Assembly (NCBI GenBank): GCA_000499405.2
Contig: HG738140.1
Coordinates: 4,888,701-4,952,700 of the forward strand
DNA from: Onchocerca volvulus
Taxonomy: Eukaryota > Nematoda > Chromadorea > Rhabditida > Onchocercidae
Length of the DNA: 64,000 bases
Direction: 5' to 3'
The translations under genes were made by a program, and so were the position numbers. Of this stretch, positions 11,501 through 23,000 are shown in pieces (the stretch's first letter is position 1; each line of letters opens with the position of its first letter). The notes under the pieces are model-generated. The model was not told the DNA's origin, did no database searches, and worked only from the letters and a program-made list of their open reading frames with translations.

Positions 11501-12918
11501 ATGGCAGAAAGTTTGGAAGGAAGCGCTGATATGGACTGTGATAAGAAGATGGATTCATTGGGTTACTGCAAAGAGCAGGTTTCCTTTTCCAGATTGATTA
11601 TTCGCTAAAATATAATACTTTTCCGAAAAGTTTCTTCTTGAAATTTTGGAATTTTTAGGTTTTAATATTTCATTATGCGCTTGAATCGCTTCTATAAAAC
11701 GATTTTTTTTTTTTCTGCTTCGAAATATTATGTTGATAATTTCTAACATAAAATAAGTGATAATTTTCAGTTCGATAAATTTATTCATGATTACCGTGAG
11801 ACAGCTGAACCTTCTACGTATAGCTCGTATGAAAGTGATACTCCACTAGACGCTACATTGAAGAAGGATTTTATTAATGTGGAAAGGAAATTAAAAAAAA
11901 CTTCTTATGCCATCAAAAAGTATATTCAAACTATGGTTTATTACCATTATTTTTTTAGACGCTTGTCATTTATATCACAGAAATATATAGGCATTATATG
12001 TACTATTAATTGCTCGTTATTGGTATTCCAGGCATAGTGTTATTGGCAATCATATTTAAGTATGAAATATTTATATTTTAGCATTGTGCAATTACATAAT
12101 CTGCAGAATACGGATATTTTTTTTCTTTTTTCATTTCTTAGGGAGTAGCAGGAAAAGTGGGTAAACTTGCAGTAGAACCTGAGGAAGTTGATAAAGTTTT
12201 CATAACCATTTTTTTTGTCAATATCTTAATTTTCATAAATAGTTTTTTTCTATAATTGCGAAGGAAATTGATTATTTCCAGGTTACCTAAAGCAGAAGCT
12301 CTGGATGGGTTATGCTTGCGTATTGAATCGATGCTGGAGATTTTTAAAACGGCAAGATTTTTAGCACCATTTACAAATGCTTCAAAAAATATACAAATTA
12401 GACATTGACAAATAACCGTCATTTTTTTTATTTAGTACACTGGATTGTAAGTGGGAATTAGAGCTTAAAGTTAGAAAGTCTTGGTGAAATTTTCAAATCA
12501 GGATTAGCTGTACTAAGTTTGTGGTTTATTTTTAGTTAAAGATCGTAAAAGAGGATAATAAAGAAGAGTTCAGTGTGCATAATGTTCCACTACCGGATTA
12601 TGATCCTGCGGATATCGAATTATTGCTTGGGAAAGATTTTGCATCGGCGCAAGTAATACAGAAAAATGCGTTATCAAAATTCGAAGACAGCCTGCGGGAA
12701 CAAATTACCGGAAACATCCAAATGTCGAAAATTCTACTGAAAGAGTGTGATGAAACTATACCTTCATATCGAGAAAAAGGTAACTTTCCATGCGAATTCT
12801 TATTTTATTGAAAATTTTGCAATCACTAGTAAGTCTTAAATTACATAAATAATTTTTTTTTCTTGATTTTGGGGTTAATGAACAATTTTTTCTAGCTCTT
12901 CAAAATATGCGGTTATAA
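11501..12918 (+). CDS. Unrecognised 187-residue helical protein
   Basis: Exons are 11501-11578, 11771-11919, 12282-12351, 12536-12779 and 12896-12918. Phases agree throughout and the frame ends SYREKALQNMRL then TAA. The third intron would use a GC donor (ACG before GCAAGA at 12352), because no GT exists in that exon before its stop. The other introns are GT-AG. The start follows an acceptor AG at 11492-11493, suiting trans-splicing. The protein is acidic and probably mostly helical: an N-terminal Met-, Asp- and Lys-rich segment, a Lys-rich helix (RKLKKTSYAIKKLPKAEALD), a proline-rich hinge VPLPDYDPADIE, then a long amphipathic helix (LSKFEDSLREQITG and after). There is no signal peptide or membrane segment. 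I do not recognise the family. A small subunit of a coiled-coil complex is possible but only a guess. Confidence 0.72.
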
Positions 12919-13465
12919 TGGACCATCACGGATTTTTCGGTCGGATTACAGCGATGAAACTAGGGCGTATCTTCCATCAGACGATTTCATCGAATTCATT
13001 CATCACCTATTTTCCAGTAAATTTCTGTTTTCATGATAACTGCCTCCTCATTCGTACTATTTGTATCACTTTTATTTTTAAGATTTATTTTGAAAAGTCA
13101 TTTTTAAAAATAATTTGAATACTTGATTTACATTCTCATAAACTTAGAATGAATTAGATGGATTAGTAGGTCGCCATTATTGCTGTCCTTTATATCTGTT
13201 CAAATATATATCTGTTCACTTAATTTAAATTGTTACTTAATTATTTCTGCACCTGTTGTTGTGTTGAAATAATAAGTTATTTTCTTTCAGATTGACCACC
13301 AATTCGCTAATTGTTTCGGAGCAACAATTTAGAGAATGCTTTTGATGGAACTATCAAACAAAATCGCGAGTGAGATGTATACACTTAATTCTCCGTTTTA
13401 AAATGATATCAACAGAAATATTTATGCCGTTAAACAGTGTATATAATAATATCATAAATAAATTG
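12919..13465. other. Short spacer between convergent genes
   Basis: The plus-strand helical-protein gene and the minus-strand defensin-like gene end towards each other here. The open frame at 12918-13118 starts inside the last exon and shows no splice or similarity support. Nothing else is seen. Confidence 0.5.
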
Positions 13466-16400
13466 TTATCGAACAGGTTGCAATAATTCTTCAAAACATT
13501 TGCATTGAGTTGTTCCATTTGGAGCTGTCCAAGAAGCATACACATAACAGTAACCACCTTCTAATCCCTGTAAAATTAATCTGATTTTCAGTTATATCAA
13601 AAAAAAAAAAAAAAAAAAAATGATTCGGATCATACACTTTATAATATATTCAACAAGATATTTTATTGCGCTCAGATTATTAACTTAGATAGTGATTTCG
13701 CCTTTGAGATTGGTAATATGAAATCTTGAAAAGAAACGTGTGAAATTTTTCCCTAACTGTTCTAAATAAAGCACAAGTTTCGGAACATTATAAGGATGTT
13801 AGTTGATATCGCGGAACCGTAATTTGCAACTTTATTTATTTATTTATTCACTTATTTGTTTATTGATTTATTACTAATTAACATAATATTAATCCAGAAA
13901 TAATTTGGTCTCATCGTTTACCCTTACTTCATTTCTTTAACAACTAAACTGTTTTGTTGTAATTAAAGGCGAAAAAAGAAAAGAATCGATAAGCAAACCG
14001 GAAATATATACGTTGTCTTTGCGTAATTTATTAATTAATCTGTAGTATACATGAAATAGGGAATGATCGATGTGATGGCTGTTTTGATGTTATTAGAAAC
14101 TGTGTACTGTTTTTGCCAATTAAATGATGAGAAATGCTTTTCATGAATTTCTTGAAATGAAAAGATGTTAAGAAAAATAGATGAGATAGCATTTCTATCA
14201 TCATCACTACATTCGTATAGCTATTTCCTCTTGCTCATTTTTCGATTTTATGATAATTTTCTCTTCAAATAAAAATTTGAAGCATCATTTTTCCGAATGC
14301 TTTCCATTTCTATTTCTTTTATCATCTTTAGAGGATTTCCTGTTTTTAAATTATATTATCTTTTCTATTAAATTAAGATTGTTGCGGGAATAATATCGAA
14401 TCATAAAATAAATGGGCATTTTAAAATTCTATATTATCTCGAAAAATGAAAAACCGACAGAAAAATTCGAAATTTTGAAAAGATATATGTAATGTTTTTG
14501 TAATAGCTAGAACAGTGGAAGCTTTTATGATTTTTCATATTTTTCGTCCTCAGATTTTCTAGTAAGAATTATTAGCATAATTTGCATAAAAATATAAATG
14601 TCTAGAGAATTTCTTGAAATTGTTTTGCTTTTCATTGAAATAGGATAGAAATCTTTTAATTTAAGAAATAAATATTCCCTACTTTTTAATCATTTTTGCA
14701 GTTGCCTTTTTTTTTTTTGCTTGCTAATTTCAGAATTTCTAGTATAAATTATAATCATAATTTGTACAAAAACGTCAATATCTTAAGCATTTCGTAAAAT
14801 TCTTTTCGTTTTCATATATTTTCTTTTTCTAGAGGTTATATAAATATATCATAAGTAAACGAATTATTTTCGAGATCAGTAATAAATTTAATGAAACGTA
14901 GCATCAACTGAAACCTGTTTTTTCTTTTTCAAGTGAAATTTCAACATTATTTATCGAGTATGAATCAATTTCAATGGATCGCTTTCTCGAATGCCTAACT
15001 TTTCGCAAATATTCTTCAATTTATAATTAAAAAGTGTGATGCAGAAGCTATCTTGGATGTGGTGAGAAAATGAAAAGTGATTTGTGTGTTGATAAGGCTT
15101 TTGAAGAAAAAATGATTTATATGGTGATAACTCTATCAATCATACTGTAATAGATGCGATAATAAAAAAGATGAATAGTGATAACAATTCAAGCAAATTG
15201 AAAAGAAAAAAATCCTTACTAATTAATGAATCCTTATACTTACCAGTATCCTTCTCACTGGCATATTTCAATTTTAACTTTGAAATTGCCAATCAATATT
15301 ACGGAGAATTATGATTAAATTAGACAACTACGGTAGAAATTGATCTTCCCGAAAGATTGTTAAAATTACATCAAACTTTTTCATTATTCATTTCATTCAT
15401 TCATTATTTCTTTTCATTTACCTATCGACAATATTAATTTTTTTTCAAGTTCTTACCGGTTTTTGAATCCAAATTTATATGAAATGAAAAAGTAACAACA
15501 AAAAGTACGGTATTTATACTGATAATTAAAGAATAAATTTTAAATAAACGTTATTAAATTCAATTAAATTCTATTATATTTAGTAAGCATTATTAATGAT
15601 ATTTACATTTTCAAGTATTAATTTCATTGTTTCATATAACAGAACATTAAAATTTACCTATATCTAATTAAACTATACCTATGGGCAACAAATGGAACGG
15701 AAATTTGCTACGTAATTACAATATATACACGTAAGTATACGTGAACGTGAGATCAATTTGAGACAATATAGGATATATATAAAAATAAAGTATTAAAATT
15801 AAACTTATGAAAAAAGTATATTTTGTTCAGAAATCATATAATATGTTGAATTATATGAAAAAAAAGAAAAAAGAAAAAGAATTTAGAAATTATTAGAATT
15901 CGAATAAATAAAAATTGAAACTTCTCATATATATACTGTGGTCATAATTTCATGATACTTTTAATTTTTAATTTATATTCAAGTTTAAATTTTAAAAATG
16001 AAATGAAAAAAAAAAAAGTTATACTTACTTTGTTGATGCAATATTCGTTGCATGTTTGTTGCATTTCTATACATAAACTACCGTTAAGTGGTATTTTATA
16101 TTGATAACACGAACACGTAAAATCACGTCCATCCCACGTAGCACAATGTCCATACCAATATGAATCTTGCTTACATAGCTCATCACATGCTTGATGATCG
16201 GATAAATTACATCCTAATCTAAATTTTTTTTCAAAATTTTATAATTTAAAAATTTTTTCAAATTTATTAATTTCTTTTTTTTTTTTCACAGTCGTTTTTT
16301 TTCCGAACTGAAGATAAAAATCAATCTTATTATTATTTTCTACAATTTCATGCTAAAATTATTTCATTCATTTCTTCTTTTACTTCCTTCTTTTTATTTT

Positions 16401-18026
16401 TTTTCTTTCTTTCTCATTTCAAATAATAATCAAAACATTGAAAAAGAAATTCGAAATATAGCAATCATCATTTTCCATTCGTTTATAAAAGTATTTTCAA
16501 ATTTGTATTATCATAAAAACGAGCAAATTTCTGGTTTCATAAATTTCCATTTTTCATATCAATAAGTTAAAGAGAGGAGGTAAAAAAAGAAGAGAGTATA
16601 ATTTATGATATCAAAAATATCAGATGCTATATATTGCTTAATCAATTAATGCATCTTAATTACTTGTCTTATTAATTAGCTTTGTAAATGAGTGGAAAAG
16701 ATAATTTGCTGTATTTTTTTCAACTTTTTTTTTTGAAATGACATATTTCCAACTTTTAATGCATCCGTCATTGCTTTAATTAAAAACGAAAGAAGTGGTA
16801 AAAAAAAAAAAAACTTACTTATGATTTTTAAAATTTCATAAATATAATCATTGAATAGAAGAAAGTTTTCTCTATAATAGTGAGTAATAAAAAAATTATT
16901 ACCCGATATATATATTTCTATTTTTTATTTGAAATTTCTTTAAAAGTTAGATTTAATACTTTTTTCAAAAATTAAATTTAATACACCTATATAATTGTGA
17001 TCAGATTAACATATTTCGGTCAGAAGTTTGAATTTAATTAATTAATATGCAAATAGAGTTTAAATCTCGAGATATTTTAAAACTTATATTGAAAGAGTTT
17101 TAAGCTACTTTCGGTTTAAAAGTTATGAATGATAAGTAAAGGTTGTAAGAAAATTAAACGAAGTAACGAATTTTTTTGATAATAAAGAGTAAGAGAGAGA
17201 GGAAACTTTTTTTGGTGATAAAAAAAAAAAAGAATCAATTTAATGATAATTTGTAATATTTTTACAGATTATATTCCATATGTTTTTGATAATGAAAATG
17301 TAAAAAATGAAAAGAAAAAAAACTTCCATAATGATAAAATGATATTTTTGATAGTGATAAGGGTTGATGATATAATAAACGACAGAAATAGCAACTAATC
17401 AAAATTTCTGTACCTTACTTTTCAATATCATTGAAAGCAGAATATTTTTAATTATAATTTATAATATTCTTATAGCTTATGTTTCATATGTTTTCGATAA
17501 TTAAAAAATAAAAAATGGGACGAAAAAAAAAACTTTTATAATGAAGAGAAAGTTATCTTTAGTAGTGTTAAGGTTAATGATAGTGTTAAGATTAAGATTA
17601 ATGATACAATAAGATATAAGAATAGCAACTTATCAAAATTCTTTCTAGCTTAAATTTTCAAGATTATTGATAACAAATAAAAAAGAAATGTAAAATAAAA
17701 AAATTTTTGCGACAATACCTTTGTTGTGCGATATCTTTGGTAGTGATAGGATTAATGATGAAATAAATGATAAGAATAATTGGAAAATTGATTAAAATAT
17801 ACGAACAATAGGAATTACTACGCCTTCTATTTCTACATTGTCGCCAGTACCAGCGATTGCCGCAATATTTCCAGACGCTACAATTCGTCGTAAGATTGCT
17901 CAATGACATTTGATGATCCGCCAAATAAGCCATCAACAATTCAATCCTTCGTCTTTTACCTCTTCCGACCAATCTCTCCCTCCCACACTTCTCCGCACAT
18001 CGCAAGACGGGAAAAACCACCCATTT
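13466..18026 (-). CDS. Cysteine-rich protein with tandem CS-alpha-beta (defensin-like) modules, 5' end unresolved
   Basis: This is predicted to be secreted and possibly antimicrobial, inferred from family features. Minus-strand exons are 17803-18026, 16029-16218 and 13466-13567 (stop at 13466-13468), with matching phases; 171 residues are visible. Exon 2 begins a module CNLSDHQACDELC...GHC...CSC with spacing C-x7-C-x3-C-x9-C-x9-C-x-C, the invertebrate-defensin pattern including a GxC gamma-core. A second module, CIEMQQTCNEYC...GYC...CKC (C-x6-C-x3-C-x8-C-x13-C-x-C), spans exons 2 and 3. Exon 1 holds a diverged segment with LADHQ, matching LSDHQ, and CGNRWYWRQC, plus an upstream CAEKC. No start or signal peptide is seen: an in-frame Met is at 17933, but the frame is open to an acceptor near 18027, so a 5' exon is probably missing. 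Resemblance to nematode ABF-type peptides is by cysteine spacing only. Confidence 0.68.
14551..14816. repeat. Diverged tandem duplication in a defensin-gene intron
   Basis: About 86 bases at 14551-14636 (CAGATTTTCTAGTAAGAATT onward) recur at 14731-14816 (CAGAATTTCTAGTATAAATT onward). Both end in TTTTCAT after a T-rich block. The pair lies inside the long intron between 13568 and 16028, which otherwise shows only AT-rich sequence. Confidence 0.65.
17245..17800 (-). repeat. Tandem duplication units (about 206 bases) beside defensin exon 1
   Basis: A block from TAATTTGTAATATT at about 17249 (acagattatattccatatg, then TTTTTGATAATGAAA, poly-A, CTTCCATAATGA) recurs from about 17455 (TAATTTATAATATT, catatgttttcgataatt, poly-A, CTTTTATAATGA). 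A shorter third copy lies at about 17655-17790. The copies run up to the donor of exon 1 at 17803 and fill the end of the first intron. They are diverged, so not an assembly artefact. Confidence 0.65.
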
Positions 18027-20026
18027 CTCGAGTGAACAAAAAAAAAAAAAAGTTACTATCTATGATTTCTCAACTTTTTTTTCACCCCTTTTTTTAATTT
18101 TTTCTTTTTTTACTAAAAATAATGCAAAAATAATATTAAATAGACGGAAAATGAATGAATTTGAAGAAATGTTGACATTAATTTTGCGAATTTTCGAACT
18201 GGACAATTCGAATTATCATTTTAAAATTTGACTCTTTGACAAAATCATTGACGATATATACTAAATGATTAATTAGATCAATCAATCTCGTAATATTTCT
18301 AATATTTCAATGCCAATATGTCGATCGAGGATTTATTAAGAAAAAAAAACGAGACCTGGAGGAAAAAATCATGATAAAATAAAATTCGTTAATTGTCGAT
18401 GTAATAACTATTATAAATAATGCCTAGTAGTAATCATATGATAAATTAGCAACAACAACAGTGTTATTGTTTGTTGTATTAATAATTCGAATTTTTGAAA
18501 TATTATTGTTTATTGTATTAATAATTCGAATTTATGAAATATTATTGCTCATTGTATTAATGATTGGAATTTATGAAATGTTATTATTCACTGTATTAAT
18601 GATTCGAATTTATGAAATGTTATTGCTTACTGTATTACTGATTAGAATTTATGAAATGTTATTGTTTATTGTATTAATAAGTCCAATTTTTGAAGTATTA
18701 TTGTTCACTGTATTTATTGTATTAATAATTCGAATCTTTGAAATGTTATTGTTCATTGTATTGTTAATTCGAATTTATGAAATTTTATCTACTGAAACAG
18801 TAGATATCAAGAATAGATCAAGAAATTTTTAAAATCATTTACAATTGAATCTTATCATAAAAATATGATATTTATAGGCTAACTGCTAATTTTTAATGCT
18901 AACAATTAGATTAATCTCAATTGTTTATTCTTATCTTTGTCGTTTTTTCTTTTTTGGATCTGAAATTTCTTTTCAATCATTTTTTCTATTATTATTTTTT
19001 AATGTATGATTAGACTAATTTGAGAAAATAAATCAAAAATAACATTTCTTTTTCGAGCAGACAATGATCAGTCTAAGATAAATAAAATAATAGTAATTAA
19101 TATATTAAAATAACATTAATTGATTACAGTAATAAAACAGTATCAATTAATTGACTAAAATAATGCTGATAAAATAATAGAAATAATTAAAATAAAATAA
19201 TTCTAATTGCTTCAAAAATTTCTATTTATATATCTGCAATATGTGTTATGTCGCATTGAATTATTTCGTTTTTATTATATAATTTTGGATGATATCGCTT
19301 CGATTTTTCTTAGCTGAAAATTTTGAACAATTTTTGTATTATTTTATCACTTTATCATTTTATGTTTCTCTTAATTTTAGTTTTTCGTCAGATGTATTAC
19401 CGAAATGATATTGCTCCAATTTATAATTAGTATTTAATTGCTAAAAATTCATTCCATCTATAGGTGAATTAAACTGATCACTTTCATACTATTACCGGAT
19501 TGTATGTTTTTCATTTTCCGCTTATTATTATATAGTATCAACTATACAAATTTGTTATTTTAAAAGCTATGTTGAATATTTCATTATAAAGGAGTGATCT
19601 TAAATTGATCTTAAATGATCTTAAATTTTTTTTTTCTCTCAAATATGATCGTAAATTTTTTTCTTTGAATAATCTTGATCTTAAATTTTTGATAATAATT
19701 CTTATATTTACACTCATTAACGCATCAATCATAAAGCTAACAGATTAAACCGGTTTTTATTCTATTTAAGATGACCGGTTTTGGTCATATTTCAACTTAT
19801 TTGTGCTCTAAATTATAATTAATAATTAATGTTTAATTAACAAAAATGCTATTTATAAGCGATTAGATTCATTTCGTAATTTATTCTTCAATAAATTTTA
19901 TGTAATTTTTTATTTTATTTTATGTATTGATTTGTAATGAAATGATATATTTTATACGATAAGAAAGCATTTCACAATATATTGATGTGAAATTCAAACA
20001 TAAATTTAATTGATAAATTACAGATA
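18027..20026. other. Divergent intergenic region between defensin-like gene and TTC38
   Basis: Upstream of both a minus-strand and a plus-strand gene, so it should contain both promoters and probably the missing first exon of the defensin-like gene. I see a 39-base minisatellite (listed separately), a T/C-rich stretch beginning about 18060, and two related ATGATC(T/G)TAAATTTTT blocks at about 19620-19690. No confident exon was found. Confidence 0.45.
18463..18783 (+). repeat. 39-base minisatellite, about 8 copies
   Basis: The unit reads close to TTATTGTTTATTGTATTAAT followed by AATTCGAATTTATGAAATG. One copy has an extra nine bases. Because 39 is divisible by three, the repeat keeps a 13-residue frame open on the plus strand (ILLFIVLIIRIYE-like). 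The frame has no supported start context, and the hydrophobic periodicity is a by-product of the base composition, so I treat it as non-coding. Confidence 0.9.
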
Positions 20027-23000
20027 ATGGTTGAATGGTACGTCGAAAATTTGCGTGATTGTCAGGTTTATTTCTTTTTCTTTTTCTTTCTTTCTCTTCC
20101 TCTCTCTCTCTCTCTCTTCCGACAAAAAGATTCCATCTAAAAAAAATATTTTAAAAATTTAAATTTTATTTTCCAAAAAAAAGTAAGAATTCAACAAATA
20201 AAATTTTTATGGTAAAGAAATGAAAAGAGCAAAAAAGAAAAAAAAAGTGAATATTGGAAAGCTTGAAAAAAAAGAATTGAAAATTTTGATTTATAATATA
20301 AAATTAAAAATTTGATTATTCAGAAAAAACGTATTATTCATTATTTCATATTATTCCATTTCTATTTCTATCCAAAGAAATATTTAAAATAATTTAATTT
20401 ATCATAGGGAAATAATTTGAAATAATTTATATGCATAATGACTTCATCTCTCTTTATTTCACTTGTATTAACGTGTAAATTTTTGACGTAAGCTTGAAAA
20501 GTGAAAAGTAAACGTGTAAATTTTTGACGTAAAAAAATCAAAAGTCTATTTTAGGCTTGGAAAGCGGAAGGTATTCAAATTTCAACTAGTTCCAATGAAG
20601 CAGCACGTTTATTTGACGCTCTTTTACGTCAATACGTTTCGTGGAGTGAATGCGAACAATTAGGCGGAATTGATAAAACGCTTAGTAAAATGATTGAAGC
20701 TGAGCCAAATGCCAGTAAGATAATGTGTCGCTAATTTTTTGACGTATTAATTACGCTTGACGTATTACGTGACGTGTTAAGTTTATACTTGACTGCTTAA
20801 TAATGGAAAAAATAATTTAGTTGGCCAAATTTGTTAATTCCTTGATTATATCATATAATCTTGATTATTTTTTTCCAATAAAACTCGATTTATAATATCA
20901 AAAAAATAATCGCCAAATATTTTTATGTCTAAATTTCAAATATATATTGAGATATTTTGGATAAAATCGAACTATTTGCATATTTCAAATAATTTTATTT
21001 GGAATATTTTATGAAATGTTCTGAAAATATTCGAATATATTAGAAATTAAAACTTCTTTTTCAGTAATGAGTCGAGTGATATCATTGGGTTTGGAAGCAA
21101 TGGGAACGGGTCGATCGATTCGATTAGATCAAAATTATCAGAATGATTTGGAACAATTATTGAAAGATGCATTTAAATATGGTACTGTATATGAGAAGAA
21201 TCATGCAAAAGCTATTCATATGTTTGCTAATGAGTTAGTCAATTTGTATTTATTAATATAATCAATTAATTAATTACTGCTTAGACCAATAAAAACAACT
21301 AGAATTTAAATATTGCTATGATTGAAATCATTATTATTATTATTCAAATTTTTTAATTATTATTTTAATAAATCCATTTAATGTTTCAAGAAGAATGACA
21401 AAATCATTATTAGTATTCGAATTTCTTAATTATCATTTTAATAAATCCATTCAATGTTTTGAAAAGAATGATAAGAAAAATTGAATGTTAATTTTTATTA
21501 TTGTTGATTCATCCATTAGAAAACCATGCATATCTATTAGTCATATCATTGAATTACTTATTTTGATCATTGGTTTACTTTTTTTTTTAAAAAAAAAAAG
21601 ATTATTAAAAATTCTGATTTAACATTTTGAATAAAAGCAGAAGAAAATTTATTTCTAAATTTAAAAAAGTTTTTAAATGAAAAATAATTTTTAAAAAGGA
21701 ATTTTTTGTTTATTTTCTTTTTTCTTCTTTTTTTTTTTACAGTAAAATGATAGCAGCATGTGAGGAATGGGAAAAAATTTTGAATGAAACGCCAAACGAT
21801 TTATTGGCATTAAAATTTGCCCATGATGGATATTTTTATTTGGGTGATAAGCAATCGATACGTGATAGTATTGCCCGAGTGTTCCCGAAATGGAAATCAA
21901 CAACACCCTGTTACAGGTTTTTCATTTCAATTTCGTATTTTGAATTTATCAAATACCTGATAATAAGTACACCTATATTTGAAGATGAATCTAATCAACA
22001 AATTTTTTATTTTCAAAAAAAAAAAAAAAGAAAATTTTGATGACAATTTTGCAAAATTTATTAGTTATTGAAGATATCAAAAAACTCATTTACACATTAG
22101 CAATAAAAATTAAATTTATTTGAAATTTTACAAATCTTTCTAATAAAATTTTTAAAAGAAAAAATCATTTGCAAATATTTTAAATCATTGATAGTTTTAT
22201 ATTTATTTTGCAACAAATTCAATCAATATTTTGGATGAATGAATAAATATTTCTGTAGAATTTTTATTGATAAATTATTTTTTATCATTTTGGATAACTT
22301 GATCTTATCCTAATAGTATTATTATTTCAAAATTTTCAAAAATAGTTATCGTTGGTTGCACTTAACTGATAATAACTTTAGTTCGTTTATAATTATTAAT
22401 AGTATCTACTAATTATGATTTTTAATGATTAATTCCATATATAGTATGATTTTTTTTGAAAAATTTTATAATCAATTTATCAAAATATTTCAAAGTTTTC
22501 ATTGCAATAAATTGGTAGTAATTTTAATTCTTTTCCAATTACTGATGACATTTATTAATTAACAGTCATTAAAGACTAATTCTTTATTAATTAACTTTCG
22601 AAGTATCAATTAATTGTAGGAAAATTAATTAATACTCGTCAATTTTTCAGCTATCTTTATGGTATGTATGCATTTGGCTTGGAAGAATGTGAGCAGTACG
22701 ATGAAGCTGAGAAATATGCCACGAAGGTAAAGTAAATTAAATATGTATGTTAAGCAGGTAAATTAAATTAAATAAGCCGAGAAATCAAATTAATTCCAAA
22801 ATCTTTTTCCTCTCACTTTAGAAAGGGATAAAATTGAGTTTCATTATTTAAAAATTATAAAATAATATTAAATTGAACTTGACAATTTTACTCTATTTGC
22901 ACATTTTTCCATATGACAATTTTATGTTTGTTTGATGGCTTCATGTTGAAGACGCTCATGAGTTTTAATTCTTTCCGAATACAAGCTTTCCGGTTTTTGA

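Noticed and set aside
12142..12200. Possible exon GVAGKVGKLAVEPEEV in the helical-protein gene
   Set aside because: Has a good acceptor, but none of its donors is in phase with the next exon, while skipping it gives a perfect phase match from donor 11920.
15235..15275. Strong donor-like site on the minus strand inside the defensin-gene intron
   Set aside because: No matching acceptor or cysteine-containing frame, and the flanking exons already join in phase.
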